A DNA stretch of 64,000 bases from Sphingopyxis sp. QXT-31 (GTDB taxonomy: Bacteria; Pseudomonadota; Alphaproteobacteria; Sphingomonadales; Sphingomonadaceae). The notes beneath the pieces are model-generated. The model was not told where the DNA came from and did not search any database. It was given only the letters and a program-made list of their open reading frames with translations. The stretch's first letter is position 1. Every line of letters begins with the position of its first letter. The position numbers and the translations under genes were made by a program. Where the stretch lies: positions 2,914,001 to 2,978,000 of the forward strand of contig NZ_CP019449.1 of assembly GCF_001984035.1 (NCBI RefSeq). Direction: 5' to 3'. Below are positions 9,531 to 17,887 of the stretch, piece after piece.

Positions 9531-10165
9531 TTGAGGGCTCCCTGGTTGATGCGCAGCTTCGCATTGCCCGACAGGCGGACGATCCGCTTGTCGAGGTCGG
9601 CGGACAGCTGATTGGCCGAAAAGCGGCCGATGTTCAATGTTCCCGCGACGCCGCCGGTTCCGACCAGGGTTCGCGTCTTCAGATCGACCGCGACATTACT
9701 CGCGGCGATATGATAGCCGTCGGCGCTCTTGACCTGCACCGTGCCGGGCACCACGACCTTTTCGGTGTCCATGTCATATTGCCCCTGCGCCGCGGCGATC
9801 GTCGCAGGCCCGTCGGCCAGGCGAATCGCCCCCGACAGCTGATCCAGCCGTACGATCGGCTCGGCCGAGCTTTTCTGCACCGCGCTCCCCGCAATCAGCG
9901 CGAAGGGCTGGCCCTTCCCGTCCTGCCCGCGATATTCGGCGCGCGTCACCTTCATCCGCTCCTGCGCCACCTCGACCTTGTCCTTCGACAGAAGGAAGCT
10001 CACCTCGGCGCGCTGGGTGAAGGGCGAGAAGATCAGCACCGCCGCGACCACGCCGATGACCAGCGGCAGCCCGAAGCGCAGGATACGGATCAGCCGGTCG
10101 TGGCTCGACCCGCTGGTCGCCCACAACTGGCGCATCGTGCGGTCATGATCGGCGCGTTCGGACAT
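9527..10165 (-). CDS. lptC: LPS export protein LptC
   Basis: A 212-residue bitopic inner-membrane protein of the LPS transport bridge. One membrane segment (about 29-47) is followed by a periplasmic OstA-like beta domain (phrases GQYDMDTEKVVVPGTVQV and ADLDKRIVRLSGNAKLRI). It links the LptBFG ABC complex to LptA. It lies 5 bp beyond the RNase D-like gene stop and overlaps lptA by ATGA. The family is divergent in sequence, so the call rests on topology, domain and operon position together. Confidence 0.9.
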   Translation of the reverse strand: MSERADHDRTMRQLWATSGSSHDRLIRILRFGLPLVIGVVAAVLIFSPFTQRAEVSFLLSKDKVEVAQERMKVTRAEYRGQDGKGQPFALIAGSAVQKSSAEPIVRLDQLSGAIRLADGPATIAAAQGQYDMDTEKVVVPGTVQVKSADGYHIAASNVAVDLKTRTLVGTGGVAGTLNIGRFSANQLSADLDKRIVRLSGNAKLRINQGALK

Positions 10166-10170
10166 GCGAA

Positions 10171-10788
10171 TCAGCTATGCGCGAAGATGTCGATTTCGGG
10201 CCAGCCCGCGAGGTCGAGCCGCGCGCGGGTCGGCAGGAAATCGAAACAACTCTGCGCCAGCTCCATCCGCCCTTCGCGCACCAGCCGCACGTCGAGGAGC
10301 TCCTTCATCGCGTGCAGGAAGCGCACGTCGCTCGCCGCATAGTCGCGCTGCGCGTCGCTGAGTTGCGCCGCACCCCAGTCGCTCGACTGCTGCTGCTTCG
10401 ACACTTCCTGCCCCAGCAGTTCGCGCACCAGTTCCTTGAGACCATGGCGGTCGGTATAGGTGCGGATCAGCCGCGAGGCGATCTTGGTGCAATAGACCGG
10501 CGCCGCCATCACGCCGAGCGCCTGCTCGATCGCAGCGAGGTCGAAGCGCGCAAAATGATATAGTTTCAAACGGTTAGAATCGCCGAGCACCGCTTTCAGC
10601 ACCGGCGCGTCATAGGCGCTGCCGGGGCCGAAGCGCACGAGATGCTCGTCGCCCGACCCGTCGCTGATCTGCACCAGGCACAGCCGGTCGCGCAGCGGAT
10701 TGAGCCCCATGGTCTCCGTATCGACCGCGACCGGCCCGGGGCCGAGCGCACCCTCGGGCAGATCTTCTTCGTGGAAATAGACAGTCAT
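10171..10788 (-). CDS. Ribonuclease D-like 3'-5' exonuclease (single domain)
   Basis: A 205-residue DEDDy exonuclease for 3' trimming of structured RNAs. The DEDD residues are seen in VAVDTETMG, FARFDLAAI and YAASDVRFL (Tyr plus Asp of motif III). Only the nuclease domain is present; E. coli RNase D is about 375 residues with C-terminal HRDC domains, so this is the short form common in alphaproteobacteria. First gene of an operon with lptC and lptA. It is divergent from the cold-shock gene across about 260 bp. Confidence 0.9.
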   Translation of the reverse strand: MTVYFHEEDLPEGALGPGPVAVDTETMGLNPLRDRLCLVQISDGSGDEHLVRFGPGSAYDAPVLKAVLGDSNRLKLYHFARFDLAAIEQALGVMAAPVYCTKIASRLIRTYTDRHGLKELVRELLGQEVSKQQQSSDWGAAQLSDAQRDYAASDVRFLHAMKELLDVRLVREGRMELAQSCFDFLPTRARLDLAGWPEIDIFAHS

Positions 10789-11008
10789 GCCTCGCCTTAG
10801 GCCAAGCCGCCTTGCGGCTCAATGACTGGTTTCGGCGGCGCTATGGCATAGCGGAGCGATGCGGCGAGCCCTGCTCCGGCCGCGACGGGCCTCGTGAATT
10901 TTCTGTTCGCAGGACGTTCGCATTTAGGTTATATATTGCGTCGTTAGCGGCACGGGGCGAGTCTGTGCCCAGGGTGAACTGCGTCTCCGTCCGGCGCAAG
11001 GAGCCGGT

Positions 11009-11092
11009 ATGAACGGAGCGTGGACGAACCGAAAGCGACTATCAGACAATGAGTTTCAACAAAGACCGCCGTGGCCATCGGGGGCGCGGTAA
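11009..11092 (+). CDS. Possible leader peptide ORF overlapping the cold-shock gene start
   Basis: A 27-codon frame (MNGAWTNRKRL... to a TAA at 11090-11092) with an ideal Shine-Dalgarno AAGGAG at 10998-11003, 5 nt before its ATG. It overlaps the first 44 nt of the cold-shock gene in another frame. The cold-shock ATG at 11049 has no purine-rich site of its own, so ribosomes loaded on this leader frame could feed or block it. Either a coupling device or, less likely, a sign that the true start involves a frameshift. Confidence 0.4.
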   Translation: MNGAWTNRKRLSDNEFQQRPPWPSGAR

Positions 11093-11846
11093 GCGCGATG
11101 ATTTCGGCAATTTCGACAGCTTCGAACCGGCGCCCTATGGCGGCGACAGCTATGGCGGCGGCGGTGGACGCGGCGGCTTCGGCGGCGGGGACCGTGGGGG
11201 CGGTTTCGGCGGCGGTGATCGCGGCGGTGGCGGCGGCTTCGGCGGCGGCGACCGTGGCGGCGGCGGTGGTGGCTTCGGCGGCGGACGCGGCGGCGGCATG
11301 CCGGCGCAGGTCGTCGGCGAAGGCAATGGCACCGTCAAATTCTTCAACCCGTCGAAGGGCTTCGGCTTCGTCGCGCGCGACGACGGCGGCGAGGATGTGT
11401 TCGTGCACATCAGCGCGGTCGAACAGGCGGGGTTGCAGGGCTTGGCCTCGGGCCAGCCGCTCGGCTTCACTCTCGTCGAACGCAATGGCAAGGTCTCGGC
11501 GATCGATCTGAAGATCGAGGGCGAGCCGATGCCGATCGAGGACAGCCCGCCGCGCCGCGACGACCGCGGCGGCTTCGGTGGCGACCGCCCCGCACCGGGC
11601 GGCGCCCGCGGTCGGCGCCAGCTGACCGGCGAGCGCACCTCGGGCACGGTGAAGTTCTTCAACACCACCAAGGGCTTCGGCTTCATCGCGCGCGACGACG
11701 GACAGGCCGACGCCTTCGTCCACATCAGCGCGGTGCAGCGCGCGGGCATGACCGGCCTCGAGGAAGGCGACCGCGTCGCTTTCGACATCGAGGTCGACGA
11801 TCGCGGCAAGTTCGCCGCGGTGAATATCCAGCCGGCGCAGGACTGA
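11049..11846 (+). CDS. Double cold-shock-domain protein with Gly/Arg-rich N-terminus
   Basis: A 265-residue nucleic-acid-binding protein with two CspA-like domains. Each has RNP1 and RNP2: GTVKFFNPSKGFGFVARDDG then DVFVHISAV (about 96-125), and GTVKFFNTTKGFGFIARDDG then DAFVHISAV (about 199-228). Residues about 37-85 are repeats of GGFGGGDRGGG, an RGG-like low-complexity tail. Double cold-shock proteins are usual in alphaproteobacteria and act as RNA chaperones; the long glycine-rich extension is unusual. The 5' region is long (about 230 bp from the divergent gene) and carries a leader ORF. A strong terminator follows. Confidence 0.9.
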   Translation: MSFNKDRRGHRGRGKRDDFGNFDSFEPAPYGGDSYGGGGGRGGFGGGDRGGGFGGGDRGGGGGFGGGDRGGGGGGFGGGRGGGMPAQVVGEGNGTVKFFNPSKGFGFVARDDGGEDVFVHISAVEQAGLQGLASGQPLGFTLVERNGKVSAIDLKIEGEPMPIEDSPPRRDDRGGFGGDRPAPGGARGRRQLTGERTSGTVKFFNTTKGFGFIARDDGQADAFVHISAVQRAGMTGLEEGDRVAFDIEVDDRGKFAAVNIQPAQD

Positions 11847-11870
11847 CTTCGGTCCAAACGGTTAGGGAAA

Positions 11871-11895
11871 GGGCGGCCGCGAGGCCGCCCTTTTT
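11871..11895 (+). terminator. Rho-independent terminator after the cold-shock gene
   Basis: Perfect 8-bp stem GGGCGGCC/GGCCGCCC (11871-11878, 11883-11890), a GCGA tetraloop and a run of five T. Three A residues before the stem could pair with the T-run, helping the opposite strand too. It stands 24 nt after the stop. Confidence 0.92.
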
Positions 11896-11917
11896 CGTTG
11901 GGGAGGCGGGATTAACT

Positions 11918-12090
11918 GATCCTCCCCCTTGATGGGGGAGGCAGCGAGACTTGGCAGCTTGCTGCCTAGTCGCAGCGGAGGGGGTGCGCTCTCGGCCTGA
12001 ACCGACCACGCAAGGACGCGGCCTCACCCTTATCCAACTCCGCCTAGCGCCAAAGGCGCAAGGCTTCATATCCTTCCCCAACAAGGGGAC
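11918..12090. repeat. Dispersed palindromic element, two-ended form (copy 1)
   Basis: Left end has a short hairpin (CCTCCCCCTTGATGGGGGAGG) then GCAGCGAGACTTGGCAGCTT and GCTGCCTAGTCGCAGCGGA. Right end is the complement of GCCTTGCGCC, GGCGCTAGGCG and AGTTGGATAAGGGTGA. The same two ends recur in opposite order at 58722-58898. It lies between convergent genes. Confidence 0.85.
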
Positions 12091-12100
12091 GGAGTCTGGC

Positions 12101-12556
12101 TCAATACCCCGCCGTCGCCTCCAGGAACCAAATCCGCTGCTCGGTCTCGTCGGCCCAGGCGTCGACTAGCCCGCTGGTCGCGATGTCGCCGTCGCGTTCG
12201 GCGGCGGCCTTCACCTCTTTCAGCTGCGCGAGCAAGGTCCGGTTGTCTGCCGCGAGCGTCGTCACCATGGCCTCGGCGGAGACCCCCGACGCATCGTCGT
12301 CCTTGATCGCCTGGCGCCGGCCGACATCGCCGATCGAGCGCAACGTCGCGGCACCATTCTTGCGCACGCGCTCGGCGATCAGATCGGTGGTCGCGAGAAC
12401 CTGCGTCGCCTGTTCGTCGAACAGCAGGTGCAGCTCGCGGAAACGCGGGCCCTGGACGTGCCAGTGGTAGTTCTTCGTTTTCAGATAAAGGGCGAAGCTG
12501 TCGGCGAGCAGCGCGTTGAGCGCGTCGGCGACCTTGGGCTGATTATGTTCGGGCAT
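12101..12556 (-). CDS. dps: Dps-family DNA-protecting ferritin-like protein
   Basis: A 151-residue four-helix ferritin-like protein that oxidises and stores iron and protects DNA under starvation or peroxide stress. The Dps ferroxidase signature is clear: LKTKNYHWHVQGPRFRELH then LLFDEQATQVLATTDLIAERV. The start at 12556 is fixed by a strong site (GAAAGGAGGG, about 5 nt away); a longer frame to 12637 adds a basic tail without support. Single-gene unit, convergent with the cold-shock gene. Confidence 0.92.
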   Translation of the reverse strand: MPEHNQPKVADALNALLADSFALYLKTKNYHWHVQGPRFRELHLLFDEQATQVLATTDLIAERVRKNGAATLRSIGDVGRRQAIKDDDASGVSAEAMVTTLAADNRTLLAQLKEVKAAAERDGDIATSGLVDAWADETEQRIWFLEATAGY

Positions 12557-12653
12557 CGGACCCTCCTTTCGCCGACCCATATAAGAGGCCCGGCGGCGTT
12601 TTCCCACGCAGGCTTTCACATTATATGATCGACGCAATCGATCAGCGGACGCA

Positions 12654-13226
12654 TCATTGCCCCAGAAGTCCGAAGGCGGTCATTGCGCTACGCAGTCCCC
12701 AGACGATCAGCACCGCCGCCGCGACCCAGCGCAAGACCTTTGCCGCGCGCTTCTCGGCGAGCGCGGGACCGAAGGCGAGGAAGGGCAGCATCGCGAGGAT
12801 CCAGCCGGCGAGGCCGCCCGCCGCCGCCCAATGCCCTGCGCCGCTGGTCGCGGCGAGCGCGCCGATCAGGAAATGGCTGCGGTCGCCGAACTGCGACAGC
12901 AGCATGCGCGTCGCCAGCAATGGCACCGGCGCACGCGCCAGGCTCTCGGCATCGGGGCCCAGCCGCCCCGGCCAGAGCAGCGCGGCCGCGCCCGAAACCA
13001 GCGCAAACGCGACGAGCAGCAACACAATGCCCTGCCCGATCATCGCATTGGCGACGCTCCCCGCGATAGCCGCCAAGACGGCGTTGATCACGAAAGCACC
13101 GACCGCAAGGCCGAAGGTCATACGCCGGTCGCTGCGCAGCGCCAGCAACGCTGACAGGAACGACCCGGTGCGCCCGTCGGCATTGGCCAGCGCCACCGCG
13201 ACCAGCGCGATCATGATCGCATCCAT
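12654..13226 (-). CDS. UPF0016/GDT1 (TMEM165)-family membrane protein
   Basis: A 190-residue inner-membrane protein with two inverted half-repeats of three helices each. The family normally carries E-x-G-D-[KR]-[TS] in each half and moves Mn2+ or Ca2+. Here the first is NADGRT (about 15-20) and the second QFGDRS (about 111-116), so both glutamates are replaced while the Asp, basic and hydroxyl positions remain. Cation transport is expected from the family, but altered selectivity or loss is possible. It starts 22 nt after the upstream hypothetical gene, likely one transcript. Confidence 0.8.
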   Translation of the reverse strand: MDAIMIALVAVALANADGRTGSFLSALLALRSDRRMTFGLAVGAFVINAVLAAIAGSVANAMIGQGIVLLLVAFALVSGAAALLWPGRLGPDAESLARAPVPLLATRMLLSQFGDRSHFLIGALAATSGAGHWAAAGGLAGWILAMLPFLAFGPALAEKRAAKVLRWVAAAVLIVWGLRSAMTAFGLLGQ

Positions 13227-13248
13227 GCCTTCGAACTTTCCGGAAAGA

Positions 13249-13578
13249 TCAGTGGCCGAGGCGCATCGCGACCGAGGCGAGCCAGGCTTCCTGCATCGCG
13301 GGGGGCATCGGCCCGCGTGGCGCGCTCGCGGCGTCGCTCATCGCGTCGAGATAGGTCAGGATCGCCGCGCGATAGCCGCCCGCGGCGACCGCCGATTCGA
13401 GCCGGCTCGCCAGCGTCTCGACCGCGGCAAAGCCGTTGTCGCGCGCGAGGCAGCGGATGTCGTCGATCCCCTGGACGATCTGGGTCAGCGCGCAATGCGG
13501 CAGCGCCTCGGCAAGCGCACCGATCTGCCCCGTGATGCGGCTCTGGATATCATGGCTCGGGTCATGGTGATGCAACAT
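13249..13578 (-). CDS. Hypothetical protein (109 aa)
   Basis: Not recognised. A soluble, mostly helical protein with a His/Asp-rich start (MLHHHDPSHD) and no membrane segment or cysteine cluster beyond two scattered Cys. Length and codon use are ordinary for the region, and the opposite-strand frames are poor, so it is probably real. It precedes the UPF0016 gene by 22 nt, suggesting co-transcription. The N-terminal histidines could bind metal, which would suit that neighbour, but this is a guess. Confidence 0.65.
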   Translation of the reverse strand: MLHHHDPSHDIQSRITGQIGALAEALPHCALTQIVQGIDDIRCLARDNGFAAVETLASRLESAVAAGGYRAAILTYLDAMSDAASAPRGPMPPAMQEAWLASVAMRLGH

Positions 13579-13784
13579 CTGGCGTCCCCTGGTCCTTCAG
13601 GGCTCCACGATGCGCCATATTGGTTAACAGCGGGTTTAGAAAGACTGTCGCGAGATGCTGCTCAGCGCGCGCCAAAAATGGTCCCGTTCGAGAACCGGCG
13701 CGCAGCGTACTTCAGTACGTGAGCACCGGAAGCGCAGAAGGGTGCCATTTGCAGGCCGCGATGGGCGGCATATCGCGGCAGTCT
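13579..13784. other. Intergenic gap, no gene seen
   Basis: Between a GGDEF gene ending here and a hypothetical gene starting downstream on the same strand. The only structure is a small hairpin, CGTACT-TCAG-type, around 13707-13720. No promoter can be pinned down. Confidence 0.4.
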
Positions 13785-14429
13785 CTAGCGGTGTCCCGCC
13801 GGCCCGCCTTGCCCCTGCTTGCAGCGGTACATGTCGCGGTCGGCTGCGGCGAGGATGTCCGATTCGGTCATGTCGGGCTGCAGCATCGCGACCCCGAAGC
13901 ACGCCGACAGCGCGATCTCGCGCCCGTCGTAGAAGGCCGGCGCCGCCGCCAGTATCTCGCACAATCGCGTCACCTGCGCGCGCGCGCCGGCCTCGGTCGA
14001 TTGGTCGAGGATCAGCCCGAATTCGTCGCCGCCGATGCGCGCCGCGACGTCGGTCGAACGGATCGCGCCGAGCAGGCGGTCGGCGATCTGGATCAGCGCG
14101 AAGTCGCCCGCGGCATGGCCGAAGCTGTCGTTGATGAATTTGAGCTGGTTGACGTCGGCAAAGACCACCGCGGCGGTCTCGGCATGGCGCTCGAAGCGCG
14201 CGATGCGCTGGTGGATTGCGGTCAGGAAATAGCGGCGGTTGAACAGCGGCGTCAGCGTGTCGCGCTCGGACACGCGCTCGAGTTCGGCGACCGCGATCTT
14301 GAGCACGCGATTCTCGCGGCGCAGCGCATCGCGCTCGCGCCGTACTTCGCGCAGCTGGTCTTCGATGGAGACGACGGGGACGGCCGACAGATGATCGACC
14401 GCGATCCGTGCCCCCCCAATGCTGTCCAT
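13785..14429 (-). CDS. GGDEF-domain diguanylate cyclase
   Basis: A 214-residue soluble protein. Residues about 22-55 form a charged coiled coil ([19 protein letters not shown]), followed by one GGDEF domain with an intact [12 protein letters not shown] active site, the substrate segment [16 protein letters not shown] and a plausible catalytic pocket. It should make cyclic di-GMP from two GTP after dimerisation through the coiled coil. No sensory domain is present, so control probably comes from a partner or expression level. Divergent from purE across about 190 bp. Confidence 0.9.
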   Translation of the reverse strand: MDSIGGARIAVDHLSAVPVVSIEDQLREVRRERDALRRENRVLKIAVAELERVSERDTLTPLFNRRYFLTAIHQRIARFERHAETAAVVFADVNQLKFINDSFGHAAGDFALIQIADRLLGAIRSTDVAARIGGDEFGLILDQSTEAGARAQVTRLCEILAAAPAFYDGREIALSACFGVAMLQPDMTESDILAAADRDMYRCKQGQGGPAGHR

Positions 14430-14617
14430 TCCGAAACGTCCCCGCAGCGAACCCGTGCCGCCGGCCCCGTGCCGACGATCTATCCTTGATCGGCGACCCT
14501 AGACGGCACTTGATACCAATCGGTAAACGCTGCCGCGATTTGATGGCGTTGCCCGCATCGGGTCCACCCGCTAGGGGGAGGGGCAGCGGTGACTCGCCGC
14601 GGCAGGGAGTGACGGGG

Positions 14618-15127
14618 ATGGGCGATACGGCGCCGCTGGCCAAAGCGGTTGTGGGCGTGGTCATGGGCAGCCAGTCGGACTGGCCCACCATGGCGCATGC
14701 CGTCCATATCCTCGAGGAATTCGGCATCGCCCACGAGGTGCAGATCGTCTCGGCGCACCGCACCCCCGACCGCCTCGTCGCCTATGCCAAGAGCGCCGCA
14801 GCACGCGGGCTGAAGGCGGTGATCGCAGGCGCCGGCGGTGCCGCGCACCTGCCCGGCATGGTCGCCTCGATGACGCGCGTGCCGGTGCTCGGCGTGCCCG
14901 TCCAGTCGGCGGCCTTGAGCGGCGTCGACAGCCTCTATTCGATCGTCCAGATGCCCGGCGGCGTGCCCGTGGCGACCTTCGCGATCGGCAAGGCGGGGGC
15001 GACCAACGCCGGCCTCTTCGCCGCGGCGCTGCTCGCCAACGAAGACCCGGACCTCGCCGAAAGGCTCGACGCCTGGCGCGCCGCGCAGACCGAGAGCGTC
15101 GCCCCCACCCCCGTGCGCGAGGGCTGA
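14618..15127 (+). CDS. purE: 5-(carboxyamino)imidazole ribonucleotide mutase PurE
   Basis: Class I PurE, 169 residues, converting N5-CAIR to CAIR in purine synthesis. The substrate loop GSQSDWPTM, the SAHRTPDR motif and [11 protein letters not shown] are all present. A longer frame begins at 14408, but the internal ATG 14618 has a GGGAG site 8-9 nt upstream and gives the family's usual length. purK follows after 5 nt. The pair is the standard bacterial route requiring ATP and bicarbonate. Confidence 0.96.
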   Translation: MGDTAPLAKAVVGVVMGSQSDWPTMAHAVHILEEFGIAHEVQIVSAHRTPDRLVAYAKSAAARGLKAVIAGAGGAAHLPGMVASMTRVPVLGVPVQSAALSGVDSLYSIVQMPGGVPVATFAIGKAGATNAGLFAAALLANEDPDLAERLDAWRAAQTESVAPTPVREG

Positions 15128-15132
15128 TCGCT

Positions 15133-16206
15133 TTGCTGCAACCGGGTTCGACGATCGGCATCTTGGGCGGCGGCCAGCTCGGCCGCATGCTTGGCCTCGC
15201 CGCGGCGCAGCTGGGCTACAAGGTCCATATCTATGCGCCCGAAGCCGAGAGCGTCGCGGCCGAGGTCACCACGCACCACAGCCAGGCGGCATGGGACGAC
15301 GAGCCCCGCCTTGCCGCCTTCGCCGCTGCCTGCGACATCGTCACCTTCGAGTTCGAGAATGTCCCCGTCGACACGGTGCGTTTCCTGTCGGGCCATGTCG
15401 CGGTGCATCCCGGCGCCCGCGGGCTGGAGATCGCGCAGAACCGGCTCGCCGAAAAGAGCTTCGTCGCGGACCTCGGCGGTCGCCCCGCGCCCTTCGCTTC
15501 GGTCCCCGACCGCGCCGCGCTCGATGTCGCGCTGGCGGAGATCGGCGCCCCCGCGATCCTCAAGACCGTGCGCATGGGTTATGACGGCAAGGGCCAGGCA
15601 CGGCTCGCGACCTCCGGCGACGCCGAGACCGCGTGGCAGACGATCGGCCGCCACGCCGCGATCCTCGAGGGCTTCGTCCAGTTCGACCATGAATTTTCGG
15701 TGATCCTCGTCCGCGGCATCGACGGCGAGATCCGCTATTGGGATTCGACCGTCAACGTCCACGAAGGCGGCATCCTCGCGACCGCCAGCCTGCCGCCGCC
15801 GCCGATCGTCCTCGACCAGCAGGACGCGGCGCGCGCGATGATGGCGACCATCGCCAACGAACTCGACTATGTCGGCGTGCTCACCGGCGAATTTTTCGCG
15901 ACCGACGCGGGCCCTGTATTCAACGAAATGGCGCCGCGCGTGCACAACAGCGGCCACTGGACGATCGAGGGCGCGGTGACCAGCCAGTTCGAGAACCATA
16001 TCCGCGCGATCGCCGGCCTGCCGCTCGGCAGCACCGCGACCCGCGCGCTGCCCGTCGTCATGCAAAACCTGATCGGCGCCGATATCGCGCGAATCCCCGA
16101 TTTGCTCGCCGACGAAAATTGCCACGTCCACCATTACAGCAAGACCGAGGTGCGCGAAGGCCGCAAGCTCGGCCATGCGACCTGGGTCGGGGCGCACCCC
16201 GCATGA
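15133..16206 (+). CDS. purK: N5-carboxyaminoimidazole ribonucleotide synthase PurK
   Basis: ATP-grasp enzyme (357 residues) making N5-CAIR from AIR, ATP and bicarbonate, the substrate for PurE. It starts with TTG, 5 nt after the purE stop; the N-terminus MLQPGSTIGILGGGQLGRML matches the family, so no other start is needed. ATP-grasp features include TVRMGYDGKGQ and EMAPRVHNSGHWT. The final TGA overlaps the folA ATG. The rare start may lower its yield relative to PurE. Confidence 0.96.
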   Translation: MLQPGSTIGILGGGQLGRMLGLAAAQLGYKVHIYAPEAESVAAEVTTHHSQAAWDDEPRLAAFAAACDIVTFEFENVPVDTVRFLSGHVAVHPGARGLEIAQNRLAEKSFVADLGGRPAPFASVPDRAALDVALAEIGAPAILKTVRMGYDGKGQARLATSGDAETAWQTIGRHAAILEGFVQFDHEFSVILVRGIDGEIRYWDSTVNVHEGGILATASLPPPPIVLDQQDAARAMMATIANELDYVGVLTGEFFATDAGPVFNEMAPRVHNSGHWTIEGAVTSQFENHIRAIAGLPLGSTATRALPVVMQNLIGADIARIPDLLADENCHVHHYSKTEVREGRKLGHATWVGAHPA

Positions 16207-16694
16207 ACCACCCCGAAATCACCCTGATCATCGCGCGCGCCGCGAACGGCGTGATCGGCGCGAACGGCAGGATGCCCTGGCACCTGCCCGCCGACCTCCG
16301 CCGGTTCAAGCAGCTCACCATGGGCCGCCCGATGATCATGGGGCGCAAGACCTTCGACAGCCTGCCCGCGATCCTCGAAGGCCGCCGCCATATCGTGCTC
16401 ACGCGCGAACCCGACTGGCAGGAAGAAGGCGCCGAGCCCGTCGCGACCGTCGAGGAGGCGCTGCGCCTCGCCAATGCGCCGCACGTCATGGTGATCGGCG
16501 GCGCCGAAATCTACGCGATGTTCGTGGGGCAAGCCGACCGCATCGAGCTGACCGAGGTCGCGCTCGAACCGGCGGGCGACGCGTCGATCGCCTATCCCGA
16601 CCCCGCCGACTGGGCCGAGGCTGCGCGCGAAGATCATCCCGCTGCCGAAGGCCGCCCCGCCTACAGCTTCGTCACCTTCGTCAGGAGGCCATGA
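16203..16694 (+). CDS. folA: Dihydrofolate reductase
   Basis: NADPH-dependent reduction of dihydrofolate, the trimethoprim target; 163 residues. Recognisable elements are IIARAANGVIGANGRMPWHLPADL (start region, Trp and active-site acid), MGRKTFDSLP for cofactor phosphate, HIVLTR and VIGGAEIYAMF. The start overlaps purK by 4 bases and its stop overlaps the next gene region, so it sits in a coupled chain. A single complete chromosomal-type enzyme without signs of transfer. Confidence 0.96.
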   Translation: MNHPEITLIIARAANGVIGANGRMPWHLPADLRRFKQLTMGRPMIMGRKTFDSLPAILEGRRHIVLTREPDWQEEGAEPVATVEEALRLANAPHVMVIGGAEIYAMFVGQADRIELTEVALEPAGDASIAYPDPADWAEAAREDHPAAEGRPAYSFVTFVRRP

Positions 16695-17887
16695 TGCGCC
16701 GCTGGATCACCGGCATATTGCTCGTCGTCGCGCTCGCCGCACTCGCTTTCTTCACCCTCGCCCCCGGCATCATCGAGCGCGGGCTCAACAAGATCGACGG
16801 CAAGCCGCTCCCCGAAGTCAGCGCGCGCGCGAAGGCGCTGCACAAGACGCTGACCATCGTCGACCTGCACAGCGACAGCCTGCTGTGGAGCCGCGATTTC
16901 CTCAAGCGCGCCGAGCGGGGGCATATGGACCTGCCGCGGCTCGAGGAAGGCAATGTCGCGCTGCAAATCCTCGCGAGCACGACCAAGTCGCCCAAGGGCC
17001 AGAATTACGACGCGAATAGCGCCGACACCGACAATATCACCGGGCTGGTGATCGCGCAGCTCCAGCCGCTGCGGACGTGGGATTCGTTGCTCGAACGCTC
17101 GCTCTGGCACGCCACCAAGCTCCACCGCGACGCCAAGGCGTCGGACGGCCAGCTGCGCGCAGTCGCCAGCGCCGAGGAACTGAATGCGCTCTTCGCCGCG
17201 CGCCGCGCGAAGCCGCACACCACCGGCGCGATGCTCAGCATCGAGGGGCTGCACAATCTCGAGGGCGATATCGCCAATTTGGGCAAGCTCTACGCCGCGG
17301 GCTTCCGCATGGCGGGGCTCACCCATTTCTTCGACAACGACCTCGCGGGGTCGATGCACGGGCTGAAGAAGGGCGGGCTCACTCCCTTCGGGCGCGAAGT
17401 GATCGCGGCAATGGAAGCCAAGGGCATGATCGTCGACGTCGCGCATTGCTCGAAGGCCTGCGTCGCCGACATCCTCAAAATGGCGCGCCGCCCCGTCGTC
17501 TCGAGCCACGGCGGGGTGCAGGCAACGTGCCAGGTCAACCGCAACCTCGACGACGACCAGATTCGCGGCGTCGCCGCCACCGGCGGGCTCATCGGCATCG
17601 GCTATTGGGACGCCGCGGTGTGCGACACCTCGCCCGCGAGCATCGCCAAGGCGATGAAGCATGTCCGCGACCTCGTCGGCATCGACCATGTCGCGCTCGG
17701 CAGCGACTATGACGGCGCCACCACCGTGCGCTTCGACACGTCGAAGCTGGTGCAGGTGACGCAGGCGCTGATCGACGCGGGCTTCACCGACGACGAGATC
17801 CGCGCCGCAATGGGCGGCAACGCGATCCGCGTGCTCGGCGCAGGGCTCGTCCCGCTGACCCCGCCGCGATCGATTTCGGCGCCATGA
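16694..17887 (+). CDS. Membrane-anchored dipeptidase, peptidase family M19
   Basis: A renal-dipeptidase-type zinc enzyme of about 397 residues that hydrolyses dipeptides, possibly including D-residues from cell wall turnover. A hydrophobic anchor or signal spans about 5-22. Zinc ligands fit the M19 pattern: VDLHSDS, SIEGLHNL, VDVAHCSK and SSHGG, with GSDYDG. Two ATGs overlap here (16691 and 16694); AGGAGG at 16683-16688 is 5 nt from the second, which I prefer. Its stop overlaps ribF by ATGA. Confidence 0.9.
   Translation: MRRWITGILLVVALAALAFFTLAPGIIERGLNKIDGKPLPEVSARAKALHKTLTIVDLHSDSLLWSRDFLKRAERGHMDLPRLEEGNVALQILASTTKSPKGQNYDANSADTDNITGLVIAQLQPLRTWDSLLERSLWHATKLHRDAKASDGQLRAVASAEELNALFAARRAKPHTTGAMLSIEGLHNLEGDIANLGKLYAAGFRMAGLTHFFDNDLAGSMHGLKKGGLTPFGREVIAAMEAKGMIVDVAHCSKACVADILKMARRPVVSSHGGVQATCQVNRNLDDDQIRGVAATGGLIGIGYWDAAVCDTSPASIAKAMKHVRDLVGIDHVALGSDYDGATTVRFDTSKLVQVTQALIDAGFTDDEIRAAMGGNAIRVLGAGLVPLTPPRSISAP

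Noticed and set aside
11918..12090. Possible CRISPR array, because of short repeated hairpins
   Set aside because: There are no regularly spaced direct repeats with unique spacers; the structure is a single palindromic element.
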